Shown piece by piece: positions 6,719-12,537 of a stretch of 13,980 nucleotides of DNA. Origin of the DNA: an uncultured Bacilli bacterium (GTDB taxonomy: Bacteria; Bacillota_I; Bacilli_A; RF39; UBA660). Position 1 is the stretch's first letter. Every line of letters starts with the position of its first letter. The notes beneath the pieces were generated by a model, which was not told the origin of the DNA, did no database searches, and worked only from the letters and a program-made list of their open reading frames with translations. The position numbers and the translations under genes are program-made. Location: assembly GCA_947623855.1 (NCBI GenBank), contig CANQHW010000015.1:1-13980 (forward strand), read 5' to 3'.

Positions 6719-7961
6719 GGTGACCTCCTATCATATGGTTACGTTCTTTAGCGGTAGAGCATTCGAGAAGAGAAGAAGCTTTTAAGATACTATTTTTACC
6801 GAAAGTATTTTTAATATTATCAATAGTTTTTAATAAATTAGTATCTTTTTCTTTATCTATAGGGTTATGAAATATATCAAGTTGTTGATAATTATTGGAA
6901 GTAAGGGAAGAAAAAGCAATACCAACTTTGCGGATGGGTAGATTTTCATAGTATTTATCAAAGATTAATTTTAAATTATGGTAGATTAATACAGGGTAAT
7001 CAGTCGGGGTATCTAAAGTGATGTGATGACTGAAGGAGGAAGAATAAGTTTTGGAATAAGTAATTTTTAAATAGATAGTTTTAGTCATATAGTTATTGGT
7101 TCTAAGTCTTCGACATAGATTTTCGGTCATTTCTCTGATGATAAGATAAATATCGGGGGCATAGTAATCACGAAATAGGACTTGACTTTCACTAATACTT
7201 TTTTCTTTGGCAACTTTTTTAAAGTCTTTAATTTCACTATTATCTATTCCCAGAGCATGATTATGTAATTCGAGACCGAAGACTCCGAATTTTTCTTTTA
7301 ATTTTTGAGGGTCATATAAAGCAAGATCTTTTAAGGAATAGATATTTAAATCATTTAGTCTTTTTTCCATTCTAGGACCAATTCCCCATATTTTAGATAA
7401 AGGAGTGATGGACCATAGTTTGGTGGGAACATCGTCATAACTCCATTTGGCGATGCCACTAGTATTTTTCTTAGCTTCAGTATCCATAGCTACTTTAGCT
7501 AGGAAAAGATTGGGTCCGATGCCACAGGTAGCAGTAAGAGAAGTTTTTTCTTTAATTGTTTGTAAAATTTTTTGAGCTAGTTTAATATCACTCATTTGAT
7601 AGAATTTTAAATAATTGGTAACATCTAAAAAGCATTCATCAATAGAGTAAATATGAATATCATCTAAACTGATAAAGTCGGCATAAATACTTATAACTTC
7701 TTTACTTTTTTGAACATATAACTTCATTTGAGGGGGAACGATAAAATAATGAATATTTTTGGGGATTTCATATAATCTTATTCGGGAAGGAAGACCTTGT
7801 TTTTTTAAATAAGGAGTGACAGCTAAAGTGATAGCTCCGTTAGAGTCTTTTCTTTTACTAGCTACTACTAAAGGTGTAGAAAAAGGATCTAAGCCACGAA
7901 TGACACACTCAACGGAGGCGAAAAAACTTTTTAAATCAATACATAAAATATGTTTATCCAT
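6711..7961 (-). CDS. Y-family translesion DNA polymerase, UvrX/UmuC type
   Basis: Error-prone polymerase that copies past DNA lesions, usually SOS-induced. From ATG 7961 (SD GGAG, plus-strand 7970-7973, 8 nt spacing) the product has 416 residues; an upstream in-frame TTG at 7979 would add six, but it lies before the SD. Motifs: IDLKSFFASVE with catalytic D9; YSIDECFLDVT with catalytic D108 and E109; LTATCGIGPNLFLAKVA; the helix-hairpin-helix IWGIGPRMEKRLNDLNI; and a C-terminal little-finger domain from about residue 240. Together with the YolD partner this fits the UvrX/YqjW group better than chromosomal DinB. All catalytic residues are present. The gene runs opposite to its neighbours and has its own promoter, so it forms an independent two-gene operon. 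Confidence 0.92.
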   Translation of the reverse strand: MDKHILCIDLKSFFASVECVIRGLDPFSTPLVVASKRKDSNGAITLAVTPYLKKQGLPSRIRLYEIPKNIHYFIVPPQMKLYVQKSKEVISIYADFISLDDIHIYSIDECFLDVTNYLKFYQMSDIKLAQKILQTIKEKTSLTATCGIGPNLFLAKVAMDTEAKKNTSGIAKWSYDDVPTKLWSITPLSKIWGIGPRMEKRLNDLNIYSLKDLALYDPQKLKEKFGVFGLELHNHALGIDNSEIKDFKKVAKEKSISESQVLFRDYYAPDIYLIIREMTENLCRRLRTNNYMTKTIYLKITYSKTYSSSFSHHITLDTPTDYPVLIYHNLKLIFDKYYENLPIRKVGIAFSSLTSNNYQQLDIFHNPIDKEKDTNLLKTIDNIKNTFGKNSILKASSLLECSTAKERNHMIGGHHE

Positions 7962-7973
7962 ATAATCATCTCC

Positions 7974-7985
7974 AAACAAATGTTT
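7974..7985. promoter_or_regulatory. Possible degenerate LexA (SOS) operator
   Basis: AAAC-AAAT-GTTT lies exactly at the predicted transcription start. The Bacillota LexA site is centred on GAAC-N4-GTTC; both outer bases are changed here (G to A, C to T), so the dyad is kept but weakened. The position and the gene's family make SOS control plausible, but the match is imperfect. Confidence 0.35.
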
Positions 7986-7991
7986 AATTAA

Positions 7992-8020
7992 ATTATATAA
8001 AATATTTAGTATTTTTACAA
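7992..8020 (-). promoter_or_regulatory. Sigma-A type promoter of the polymerase-yolD operon
   Basis: Read on the minus strand: -35 TTGTAA (plus 8015-8020), 17-nt spacer, -10 TATAAT (plus 7992-7997). Transcription should begin near 7985, about 12 nt before the SD. Confidence 0.72.
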
Positions 8021-8094
8021 TGCCAATTTATGGAAATAATTTTACTTAATAAACATTTTATGATAGAATTTTTTTGAAGGAGGTTAAAAGTCCT

Positions 8095-9402
8095 GTGAAA
8101 AAGTGTGTTTGTTTAGTAGGTAAACCTAATGTGGGGAAAAGTAGTCTTTTTAATTTGTTAATTAAAGAGAAGAAAGCTATTATTATGGATACTCCAGGTA
8201 TTACAAGGGATAGAATTTATGGAAATGTTTCTTATAATGATAAAAACTTTATTCTTATTGATACAGGAGGTATTACAAGTGGTAGTGATACTTTTAATGA
8301 TGATATTAAGATGCAAGCGGAATTAGCTATAACAGAGAGTGATATTATACTATTTATGGTATCGGGAAGAGAAGAACTTACGAGTGATGATACAATAGTT
8401 AGAGATATGTTACTTAAGAGTAATAAAGAGGTTATTGTAGTAGTAAATAAACTTGATAATGAGAAGTATGCGGATAATATTTATAATTATTATGAATTAG
8501 GATTTGAGAAAGTTATTGGAATAAGTGCGGCCCATAAGAAAAATATTAAAGAATTATTAGAGTTAATTACGCAAGATATGAATGTTAATACTAAAGAAGA
8601 AGATGAGCATCTTAAATTTTCAGTGATTGGACGTCCTAATGTAGGAAAGTCGAGTTTAATTAATGCCATATTAAATGAAGAACGAGTTATAGTTAGTGAT
8701 GTATCAGGAACAACCCGAGACGCTATTGATACGGTATTTACTTATGACCACCAAGAATATATTTTAGTAGATACGGCGGGGATGCGGAAAAAGGGAAGAG
8801 TTTATGAAAGCGTGGAACGGTATAGTTTAATTCGTTCTTTGAAAGCTATTGAAGATAGTGATGTATGTTTATTAGTAATTGATGCTACTACGGGGATAAT
8901 TGAGCATGATAAACATATTGCATCTTATGCTATAGAAGCAGGGAAAGCTTTAGTATTGGTAGTAAATAAATGGGATGGGGTAGCGCATAGTGATACGGAT
9001 ATGAAGAAGTTCTTAGAAAAAATAAAATATGAATTTCAATTTATGCCTTATGTAAAAACAGTATTTTTAAGTGCAAAGTATAAAAAAAGAATTAATCTTT
9101 TAATGCCAGAAGTATTAAAGGCTTACCAAAATGCAACAAATAAGGTCGATGCTGGAAAGTTATATGATTGTATAATTACTGCTAATACAATTCATGCGGC
9201 CCCATCGTATAAAGGTCAAAGATTGAGCATTAATGATGTGGCTCAAACAGGAATAAAACCACCTAAATTTACTTTCTATGTTAATGATAAAAAATTAGTC
9301 CATTTTAGTTATTATCGTTACTTAGAAAATCAAATAAGGGAGAACTTTGATTTAGAGGGAACTCCAATTATTTTACAATTTAAAAATAAAAACGAGAAAT
9401 AA
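8095..9402 (+). CDS. der: Ribosome-assembly GTPase Der (EngA)
   Basis: Essential double-G-domain GTPase for assembly of the 50S ribosomal subunit. From GTG 8095 (SD AGGAGG at 8079-8084, 10 nt spacing) the product is 435 residues, the usual Der length; an upstream in-frame TTG (8074) precedes the SD and is not used. Domain 1 has GKPNVGKSS (9-17), DTPGITRD, DTGG and NKLD. Domain 2 has GRPNVGKSS (from 179), VSGTTRDAID, DTAGM and NKWD. The KH-like C-terminal domain follows, with TANTIHAAPSYKGQRL and ending near PIILQF. All nucleotide-binding motifs are intact. The stop codon abuts the stop of a minus-strand XRE gene, and a shared hairpin spans both. Confidence 0.96.
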   Translation: MKKCVCLVGKPNVGKSSLFNLLIKEKKAIIMDTPGITRDRIYGNVSYNDKNFILIDTGGITSGSDTFNDDIKMQAELAITESDIILFMVSGREELTSDDTIVRDMLLKSNKEVIVVVNKLDNEKYADNIYNYYELGFEKVIGISAAHKKNIKELLELITQDMNVNTKEEDEHLKFSVIGRPNVGKSSLINAILNEERVIVSDVSGTTRDAIDTVFTYDHQEYILVDTAGMRKKGRVYESVERYSLIRSLKAIEDSDVCLLVIDATTGIIEHDKHIASYAIEAGKALVLVVNKWDGVAHSDTDMKKFLEKIKYEFQFMPYVKTVFLSAKYKKRINLLMPEVLKAYQNATNKVDAGKLYDCIITANTIHAAPSYKGQRLSINDVAQTGIKPPKFTFYVNDKKLVHFSYYRYLENQIRENFDLEGTPIILQFKNKNEK

Positions 9403-9413
9403 TTAATTTCTCG
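9381..9413 (-). terminator. Terminator overlapping both convergent stop codons
   Basis: Perfect 8-bp stem CGAGAAAT (9393-9400) and ATTTCTCG (9406-9413) with a 5-nt loop AATTA. Read on the minus strand the hairpin is followed by TTTTTATTTTT (plus 9382-9392), a good intrinsic terminator for the small XRE gene. On the plus strand no T tract follows, so it ends der transcripts poorly, if at all. The hairpin lies inside the coding ends of both genes. Confidence 0.72.
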
Positions 9414-9657
9414 AATCAATTCTTGTAGTTTTAATTTCTCTATTAGGATCATTGACTAATAACTCTTCTATAGGTTTATGAAGTAATCTGGAAAGTTTAT
9501 CAATGGTATCAACTCTTATATTAAGTTCACCACGTTCCACCATAGAATAATATTTGAAGTTAAGATTGTACTTGTTGTAAAAGTCTTCTTGACTAAGTCC
9601 ACTTTGATACCTAATATATTTTAGATTTCTTCCTACAATATTTCGTAGATTTACAAT
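9403..9657 (-). CDS. Small XRE-family helix-turn-helix regulator with an apparent ATT start
   Basis: About 84 residues on the minus strand, not obvious to start-codon-based gene calling. The frame reads (I/M)VNLRNIVGRNLKYIR, then YQSGLSQEDF, YSMVERGELNIRVDTIDKLSRLL and KPIEELLV, a textbook XRE/Cro-type fold with recognition helix around YSMVERGE. No ATG, GTG or TTG exists in frame before the fold; upstream in-frame codons read Arg-Lys-Trp-Phe-Ser. An SD AAAGGAAG lies 9 nt before an ATT codon (plus 9655-9657), so AUU initiation is the simplest reading. A frameshifted start or sequencing error is the alternative. It is divergent from the XRE gene at 9790 and convergent with der. Likely a local repressor; the target is unknown. 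Confidence 0.72.
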   Translation of the reverse strand: MVNLRNIVGRNLKYIRYQSGLSQEDFYNKYNLNFKYYSMVERGELNIRVDTIDKLSRLLHKPIEELLVNDPNREIKTTRIDSRN

Positions 9658-9689
9658 AGAAAACCACTTCCTTTAATAAAATATATTAG

Positions 9690-9704
9690 CTTATAGCGAA
9701 TAAG
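9690..9704. repeat. Short inverted repeat between the divergent XRE genes
   Basis: CTTAT-AGCGA-ATAAG. In the minus-strand direction it sits between a -35-like TAGACT and a -10-like TATATT (17-nt spacing), where an autorepressor operator would be expected. It is short and could be chance. Confidence 0.3.
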
Positions 9705-9728
9705 TCTACCTAGTTAAATATAGAGGAA

Positions 9729-9757
9729 TTGACAAAAACCACCAAAAATATTAATAT
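9729..9757 (+). promoter_or_regulatory. Promoter of the XRE / SpoVIF-like operon
   Basis: -35 TTGACA (9729-9734, perfect), 17-nt spacer, -10 TAATAT (9752-9757). A 14-bp perfect palindrome, AAATATTAATATTT (9746-9759), covers the -10 box and could be an operator, though it is AT-only and so of low information. Confidence 0.72.
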
Positions 9758-9789
9758 TTATTATGGATTAAGCAAAAAGGAGCAATGCT

Positions 9790-10011
9790 ATGTCTAAAAA
9801 TGAAACAAATATAAAAATGCGACGTAAATTAAAGGATTTAAGATTAGAAAATCATTATACTTTAAAAGATATGAGCGAAAAAACGGGTTTATCATTATCT
9901 TTTTACTGGCAAATAGAAAACGGCAAGAGGAATTTAATTTATGAAAATGCAAAAACGATTGCAGATATTTTTAATCTTAAACCAGATGACATCTTTTATA
10001 AAAACGATTAA
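9790..10011 (+). CDS. Small XRE-family transcriptional regulator
   Basis: A 73-residue single-domain Cro/C1-type helix-turn-helix protein. The fold runs over nearly the whole length: MRRKLKDLRLENHYTLKDMSEK, TGLSLSFYWQIENGKRN (recognition helix with the QIENGKR motif), then AKTIADIFNLKPDDIF. No effector or membrane domain is attached. The ATG follows SD AAGGAG by about 7 nt and has a near-consensus promoter. The SpoVIF-like gene begins 44 nt downstream and may be co-transcribed. Together with the divergent XRE gene at 9403-9657 it forms a two-regulator switch-like layout as in small phages and mobile elements, but no integrase or phage gene is seen. Target unknown. Confidence 0.85.
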   Translation: MSKNETNIKMRRKLKDLRLENHYTLKDMSEKTGLSLSFYWQIENGKRNLIYENAKTIADIFNLKPDDIFYKND

Positions 10012-10055
10012 CCAAAAATAAGTTAAATCATACTTTATCATAGGAGGTCTTAAAC

Positions 10056-10298
10056 TTGGCTTTAGATGATAACTTTTTTGATAAAGTAGAGAAAAAAACT
10101 AAAGTTTCTAAAGATACGATTGTATCTTTAGCGCAAAAATTACAAAATGGGAATATGAAAGATGAAAATACTTTAAGAGAGGTAATATCTACTTTATCTA
10201 AAATGACAGGTAGATCTGTTAGTAAAGAAAAAGAAGATAAAATAGTAGAAACAATTATCAAAGATAAAGTACCTAAAGGAGTTGAAAAAATGTTTTAA
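10056..10298 (+). CDS. SpoVIF-like (stage VI sporulation protein F family) small protein
   Basis: 80 residues from TTG 10056, chosen because a strong SD AGGAGG (10042-10047) lies 8 nt upstream. The sequence pattern matches my memory of the SpoVIF family end to end: an N-terminal DNFFDKVEKKTKVSKDTIVSLAQKL, a DENTLREVISTLSKMTGR middle, SKEKEDKIVETIIKD, and a C-terminal KMF. In Bacillus this protein is needed for late spore-coat assembly. No other sporulation gene is in the window, so the host may be a spore former or may keep the protein for another purpose. It is all-helical, charged, and has no membrane segment. Confidence is good for the family and low for the function here. Confidence 0.72.
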   Translation: MALDDNFFDKVEKKTKVSKDTIVSLAQKLQNGNMKDENTLREVISTLSKMTGRSVSKEKEDKIVETIIKDKVPKGVEKMF

Positions 10299-10310
10299 CT
10301 TCTTTTTTTA
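10281..10310 (+). terminator. Weak terminator-like hairpin after the SpoVIF-like gene
   Basis: GTTgAAAA (10281-10288) can pair with TTTTAAC (10293-10299) with one bulged G, followed by TTCTTTTTTTA. It overlaps the stop codon. The stem is weak, so this is tentative. Confidence 0.35.
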
Positions 10311-10330
10311 TTGGTCGTTTTTGCAAATAG

Positions 10331-10348
10331 TCAAAAGTAAACTTTTGA
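10331..10348. promoter_or_regulatory. Operator-like inverted repeat upstream of the membrane-XRE gene
   Basis: TCAAAAGT-AA-ACTTTTGA is a perfect 8+2+8 dyad. It lies across the -35 zone of the promoter whose -10 is at 10363-10368, an expected place for repression by an XRE protein. Confidence 0.5.
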
Positions 10349-10359
10349 AAAAATATCTT

Positions 10360-10368
10360 TGTTATACT
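10360..10368 (+). promoter_or_regulatory. Extended -10 promoter of the membrane-XRE gene
   Basis: TG-T-TATACT is an extended -10 element (TGnTATAAT type) with one mismatch. No good -35 is seen at the right distance, as is usual for extended -10 promoters. SD AAGGAG lies 11 nt downstream. Confidence 0.55.
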
Positions 10369-10395
10369 ACAAACGAAAGAAGGAGTAAGATAAAT

Positions 10396-11505
10396 ATGGA
10401 TTTTAATGATATTGGATCAATTATTGTTAATGCAAGAAAAAGTAAAGGTATGACACAAGATGATTTAGCAGAAAAGTTACATTTAACTAGACAAGCAATT
10501 AGTAACTGGGAGACGAATAAAGCTTTACCAGATATCGGGATAATTTTAAGACTGTGTAAAACTTTGGATTTAGATTTTAATAAATTTATTGGAGTAGCAA
10601 ATAATGGTATTAAAGCGGAAGATGTTATCAATTATGAAAAGAAGAAAATGACTAAGAAAACTTTTATTATTATTACAATATTAAGTATATTTTTTATTCT
10701 TATTTGTTTTACTATTTTTATGATTTTAAATAAAAATGCTTTTGCGGTATATGATGTTTATTTGGACTCTAATGAATTTAGTTTAAATAACGCTATCTTA
10801 GTTAAATCTAAAATAAATAATTATTTTAAATTAGGTACTTTAAAAAATAATTTAGATAATATTCCTTTAGATACAGTATATAATATTAAATTATATTCTA
10901 TAAAAGATGGCAAAGAAAGTATTTTATTAGAACAAAAATATGAAGATAATTTAAAAGTTAGTGAAGAATATGGTAATAATAAATATTTTTCTAGTGATAT
11001 CTATGATACGGAAAAATTATATTTAGAAATAGAATATACAATTAATGATAAACCTTATAAATATACTTATCCTTTAAAATTAGAGGTTAACTTTGAAAGT
11101 AATCGCTTGTTTTATGGTAAGGGTAAAGATGTCAAAAAGAATGATAATATTGTTTTTGAGGTGGATAAACTTTATATTGATAAGTTAATCATCAATGGGT
11201 ATAGTTACGAAGAAAAAGATGATTTATATATTCGGGAATTTAAAAACGGAAATTTTACTTACTATGTTAATTCGAATTATTTAGTTTATATTTATGAAGA
11301 TAAAAATAAAACGCAATCAATAAAATATTATTTATCAGATAAACATTTTGAAATAAGTGAATATGATTATATGTCTAACGTTATTATTACTAAGTTAAAT
11401 TATTATATAAATAACAAAAAAATAAATTGTGTAGTCGGTGATTGTAAAAATTACGAAGATTACTTGGATATTATAAGGGAAGAATTAAAACGCATAAATG
11501 GGTAA
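10396..11505 (+). CDS. Membrane-anchored XRE-type protein with large external domain
   Basis: 369 residues from ATG 10396 (SD AAGGAG at 10380-10385, 10 nt spacing); an open frame extends further upstream, but that part overlaps the promoter. Residues 5-65 are a clear XRE helix-turn-helix (ARKSKGMTQDDLAEKLHLTRQAISNWETNKALPD split over two helices). A charged linker EKKKMTKK leads to one membrane helix (about 90-111). The remaining 255 residues, probably outside the cell, are beta-rich and Tyr/Asn/Lys-rich, with a CxxxxC pair (C345, C350) near the end that could form a disulfide. The topology suggests a one-component sensor: external signal, DNA-binding inside. The external domain is not recognised. 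The secreted-protein gene follows by 68-89 nt and is a candidate partner or target. Confidence 0.85.
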   Translation: MDFNDIGSIIVNARKSKGMTQDDLAEKLHLTRQAISNWETNKALPDIGIILRLCKTLDLDFNKFIGVANNGIKAEDVINYEKKKMTKKTFIIITILSIFFILICFTIFMILNKNAFAVYDVYLDSNEFSLNNAILVKSKINNYFKLGTLKNNLDNIPLDTVYNIKLYSIKDGKESILLEQKYEDNLKVSEEYGNNKYFSSDIYDTEKLYLEIEYTINDKPYKYTYPLKLEVNFESNRLFYGKGKDVKKNDNIVFEVDKLYIDKLIINGYSYEEKDDLYIREFKNGNFTYYVNSNYLVYIYEDKNKTQSIKYYLSDKHFEISEYDYMSNVIITKLNYYINNKKINCVVGDCKNYEDYLDIIREELKRING

Positions 11506-11548
11506 GCAAGTGATTTTTGCGAACGCAATTTAAAATTACTTAGTAGAT

Positions 11549-11568
11549 TTACCAAAATATGGTAAGAT
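11549..11568 (+). promoter_or_regulatory. Extended -10 promoter overlapped by an inverted repeat
   Basis: TTACCA (11549-11554), AAATA, TGGTAA (11560-11565) is a 6-bp dyad; its right arm is part of an extended -10 element, TG-G-TAAGAT (11560-11568). No clear -35 is seen. If real, transcription starts near 11575, which bears on the start-codon choice of the next gene. Confidence 0.4.
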
Positions 11569-11573
11569 TGTAA

Positions 11574-12290
11574 ATGGAAAGGAGTAGAAGTTTTATAAGA
11601 AAAAAATTACTTATTAGTTGGATAATTGCAGTTTTAGTTTCTTTACCAATGATAAGAGCGCGCGCGCAAGATGACGAGATCATCGCTAGTGAAACTAAAT
11701 ATTATAAAACTGTAAGTGATATTTATGGTGTCATTGAAAAACAAGTGGAAGTAACGGAAGAAGAATACGAAGCGGCCCGGGGCATTAATCTATTAGGTAC
11801 TTATTTAAATGATTCCTATCAAAAGTTAACCATTGGTGCGACAGGTTCTCGGGTTAACCTAAATATGGAATGGTTAGTGGTCCCATCAACGCAAACTTTT
11901 GATATAATCGCCTTACGAACCGAAGGTGTAAACTTTAATGTTAATTCCCTTTCGGGGACGCAAAGTTATTATAAAAATGGAGATCCAGGAACAGTGGGAT
12001 ATTTGTATACAAGTAATAATACCAAAATTTTTAATAATGGACTTGGTATTTCCATGAATTTAGTCGATGGTGGGACGAATTTTAATTTAAGTATGGATGT
12101 TAATTATACTATTTCCGGTTCTTATCCAAAAATTTATGGAACTTATCAACACGCGATAAGAGACATAAGTTTAGCTAATTCCCAAAAATATACTTTAAGT
12201 TCAACAGGTTACGGAAAAGTTGTTTTGTTTGATAGTTCAGTTAAAAGCTATTACAGTCTATTTGGTGGAGTAGACGTAACTTTATATTAA
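11574..12290 (+). CDS. Secreted beta-rich protein of unknown function
   Basis: Up to 238 residues with an evident signal peptide: basic RKK, hydrophobic LLISWIIAVLVSLPMI, then RARA followed by QDDE (cleavage probably after Ala). The ATG at 11574 has no SD. SD AAAGGAG (11578-11584) instead points to the ATA codon at 11595, which would give a cleaner signal peptide beginning IRKKLLIS; the start is unsettled. The mature part has a helical acidic N-terminus (VTEEEYEAARG) and then a Gly/Asn/Ser/Thr-rich region of short strands (about 80-238) ending in SLFGGVDVTLY, with no Cys, no LPXTG and no membrane anchor. I do not recognise the family. Base use differs from neighbours: more G+C and a GCGCGCGCGC run at 11658-11667, suggesting recent acquisition. 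It lies just after the membrane-XRE gene. Confidence 0.75.
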   Translation: MERSRSFIRKKLLISWIIAVLVSLPMIRARAQDDEIIASETKYYKTVSDIYGVIEKQVEVTEEEYEAARGINLLGTYLNDSYQKLTIGATGSRVNLNMEWLVVPSTQTFDIIALRTEGVNFNVNSLSGTQSYYKNGDPGTVGYLYTSNNTKIFNNGLGISMNLVDGGTNFNLSMDVNYTISGSYPKIYGTYQHAIRDISLANSQKYTLSSTGYGKVVLFDSSVKSYYSLFGGVDVTLY

Positions 12291-12341
12291 GCTTAAAACT
12301 ACATAAATATAAAAATTATAAAACTATATTTGTTTTCATTT

Positions 12342-12378
12342 CCTAGGGCATTAGCTCCGTTTTATATAATGCCCTAGG
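12342..12378. repeat. Strong 12-bp stem-loop
   Basis: CCTAGGGCATTA (12342-12353) and TAATGCCCTAGG (12367-12378) pair perfectly around a 13-nt loop (GCTCCGTTTTATA). It is much more GC-rich than its surroundings and has no T tract on either side, so it is not a plain terminator. Only one copy is in the window. Confidence 0.75.
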
Positions 12379-12380
12379 TT

Positions 12381-12413
12381 AAAAAGTATTTACATTATAT
12401 GTAAGTATTTTTT
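12381..12413. terminator. Bidirectional intrinsic terminator
   Basis: AAAAAGTATTTACAT (12381-12395), loop TAT, ATGTAAGTATTTTTT (12399-12413): a 15-bp stem including two G-T pairs, with an A run on the left and a T run on the right. It can end the secreted-protein transcript and insulate hrcA. It begins 2 nt after the previous stem-loop. Confidence 0.65.
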
Positions 12414-12437
12414 ATTTGGTAAAATTTTGATAAAAAA

Positions 12438-12464
12438 TTAGCAGTAATACTTGACAAGTGCTAA
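12438..12464. promoter_or_regulatory. CIRCE-like HrcA operator 1
   Basis: TTAGCAGTA-N9-AAGTGCTAA against the CIRCE consensus TTAGCACTC-N9-GAGTGCTAA: 7/9 and 8/9 matches with exact 9-nt spacing. It covers the -35 box and part of the spacer of the hrcA promoter. Confidence 0.72.
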
Positions 12465-12479
12465 ACATATATTTATAAT
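12451..12479 (+). promoter_or_regulatory. Consensus sigma-A promoter of hrcA-grpE
   Basis: -35 TTGACA (12451-12456), 17-nt spacer, -10 TATAAT (12474-12479): both hexamers are perfect. Such a strong promoter fits a heat-shock operon held down by a repressor. Confidence 0.93.
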
Positions 12480-12483
12480 GTAA

Positions 12484-12510
12484 TTAGCACTTAGGAATTA
12501 ATAGTGCCAA
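12484..12510. promoter_or_regulatory. CIRCE-like HrcA operator 2
   Basis: TTAGCACTT-N9-TAGTGCCAA: 8/9 and 7/9 matches to the CIRCE arms with exact 9-nt spacing, beginning 4 nt after the -10 box and covering the expected transcription start. Confidence 0.8.
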
Positions 12511-12537
12511 TTGGGGAATAATAAGTGAGGTGAGATT

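Noticed and set aside
8074..8094. Seven-residue extension of Der from TTG 8074
   Set aside because: The SD AGGAGG lies inside this extension and points to GTG 8095, which gives the usual family length.
10028..10261. Minus-strand open frame of 77 codons opposite the SpoVIF-like gene
   Set aside because: It lies almost wholly antisense to a gene with a strong SD and recognisable family pattern; its own product looks like a shadow with no recognisable domain.
10282..10395. N-terminal extension of the membrane-XRE protein
   Set aside because: This stretch holds the dyad, the extended -10 promoter and the SD for ATG 10396; the extra residues precede the helix-turn-helix without any domain.
10362..10631. 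Minus-strand open frame of 89 codons opposite the membrane-XRE gene
   Set aside because: It is antisense to a clear helix-turn-helix coding region; the hydrophobic product is the mirror of the coding bias.
11517..11528. TTGCG-AA-CGCAA as terminator of the membrane-XRE gene
   Set aside because: The arms are only 5 bp with a 2-nt loop too tight for RNA and there is no uninterrupted T tract after it.
9403..12290. Prophage or integrative element
   Set aside because: Paired XRE genes hint at it, but no integrase, structural gene, attachment-site repeat or tRNA was found.
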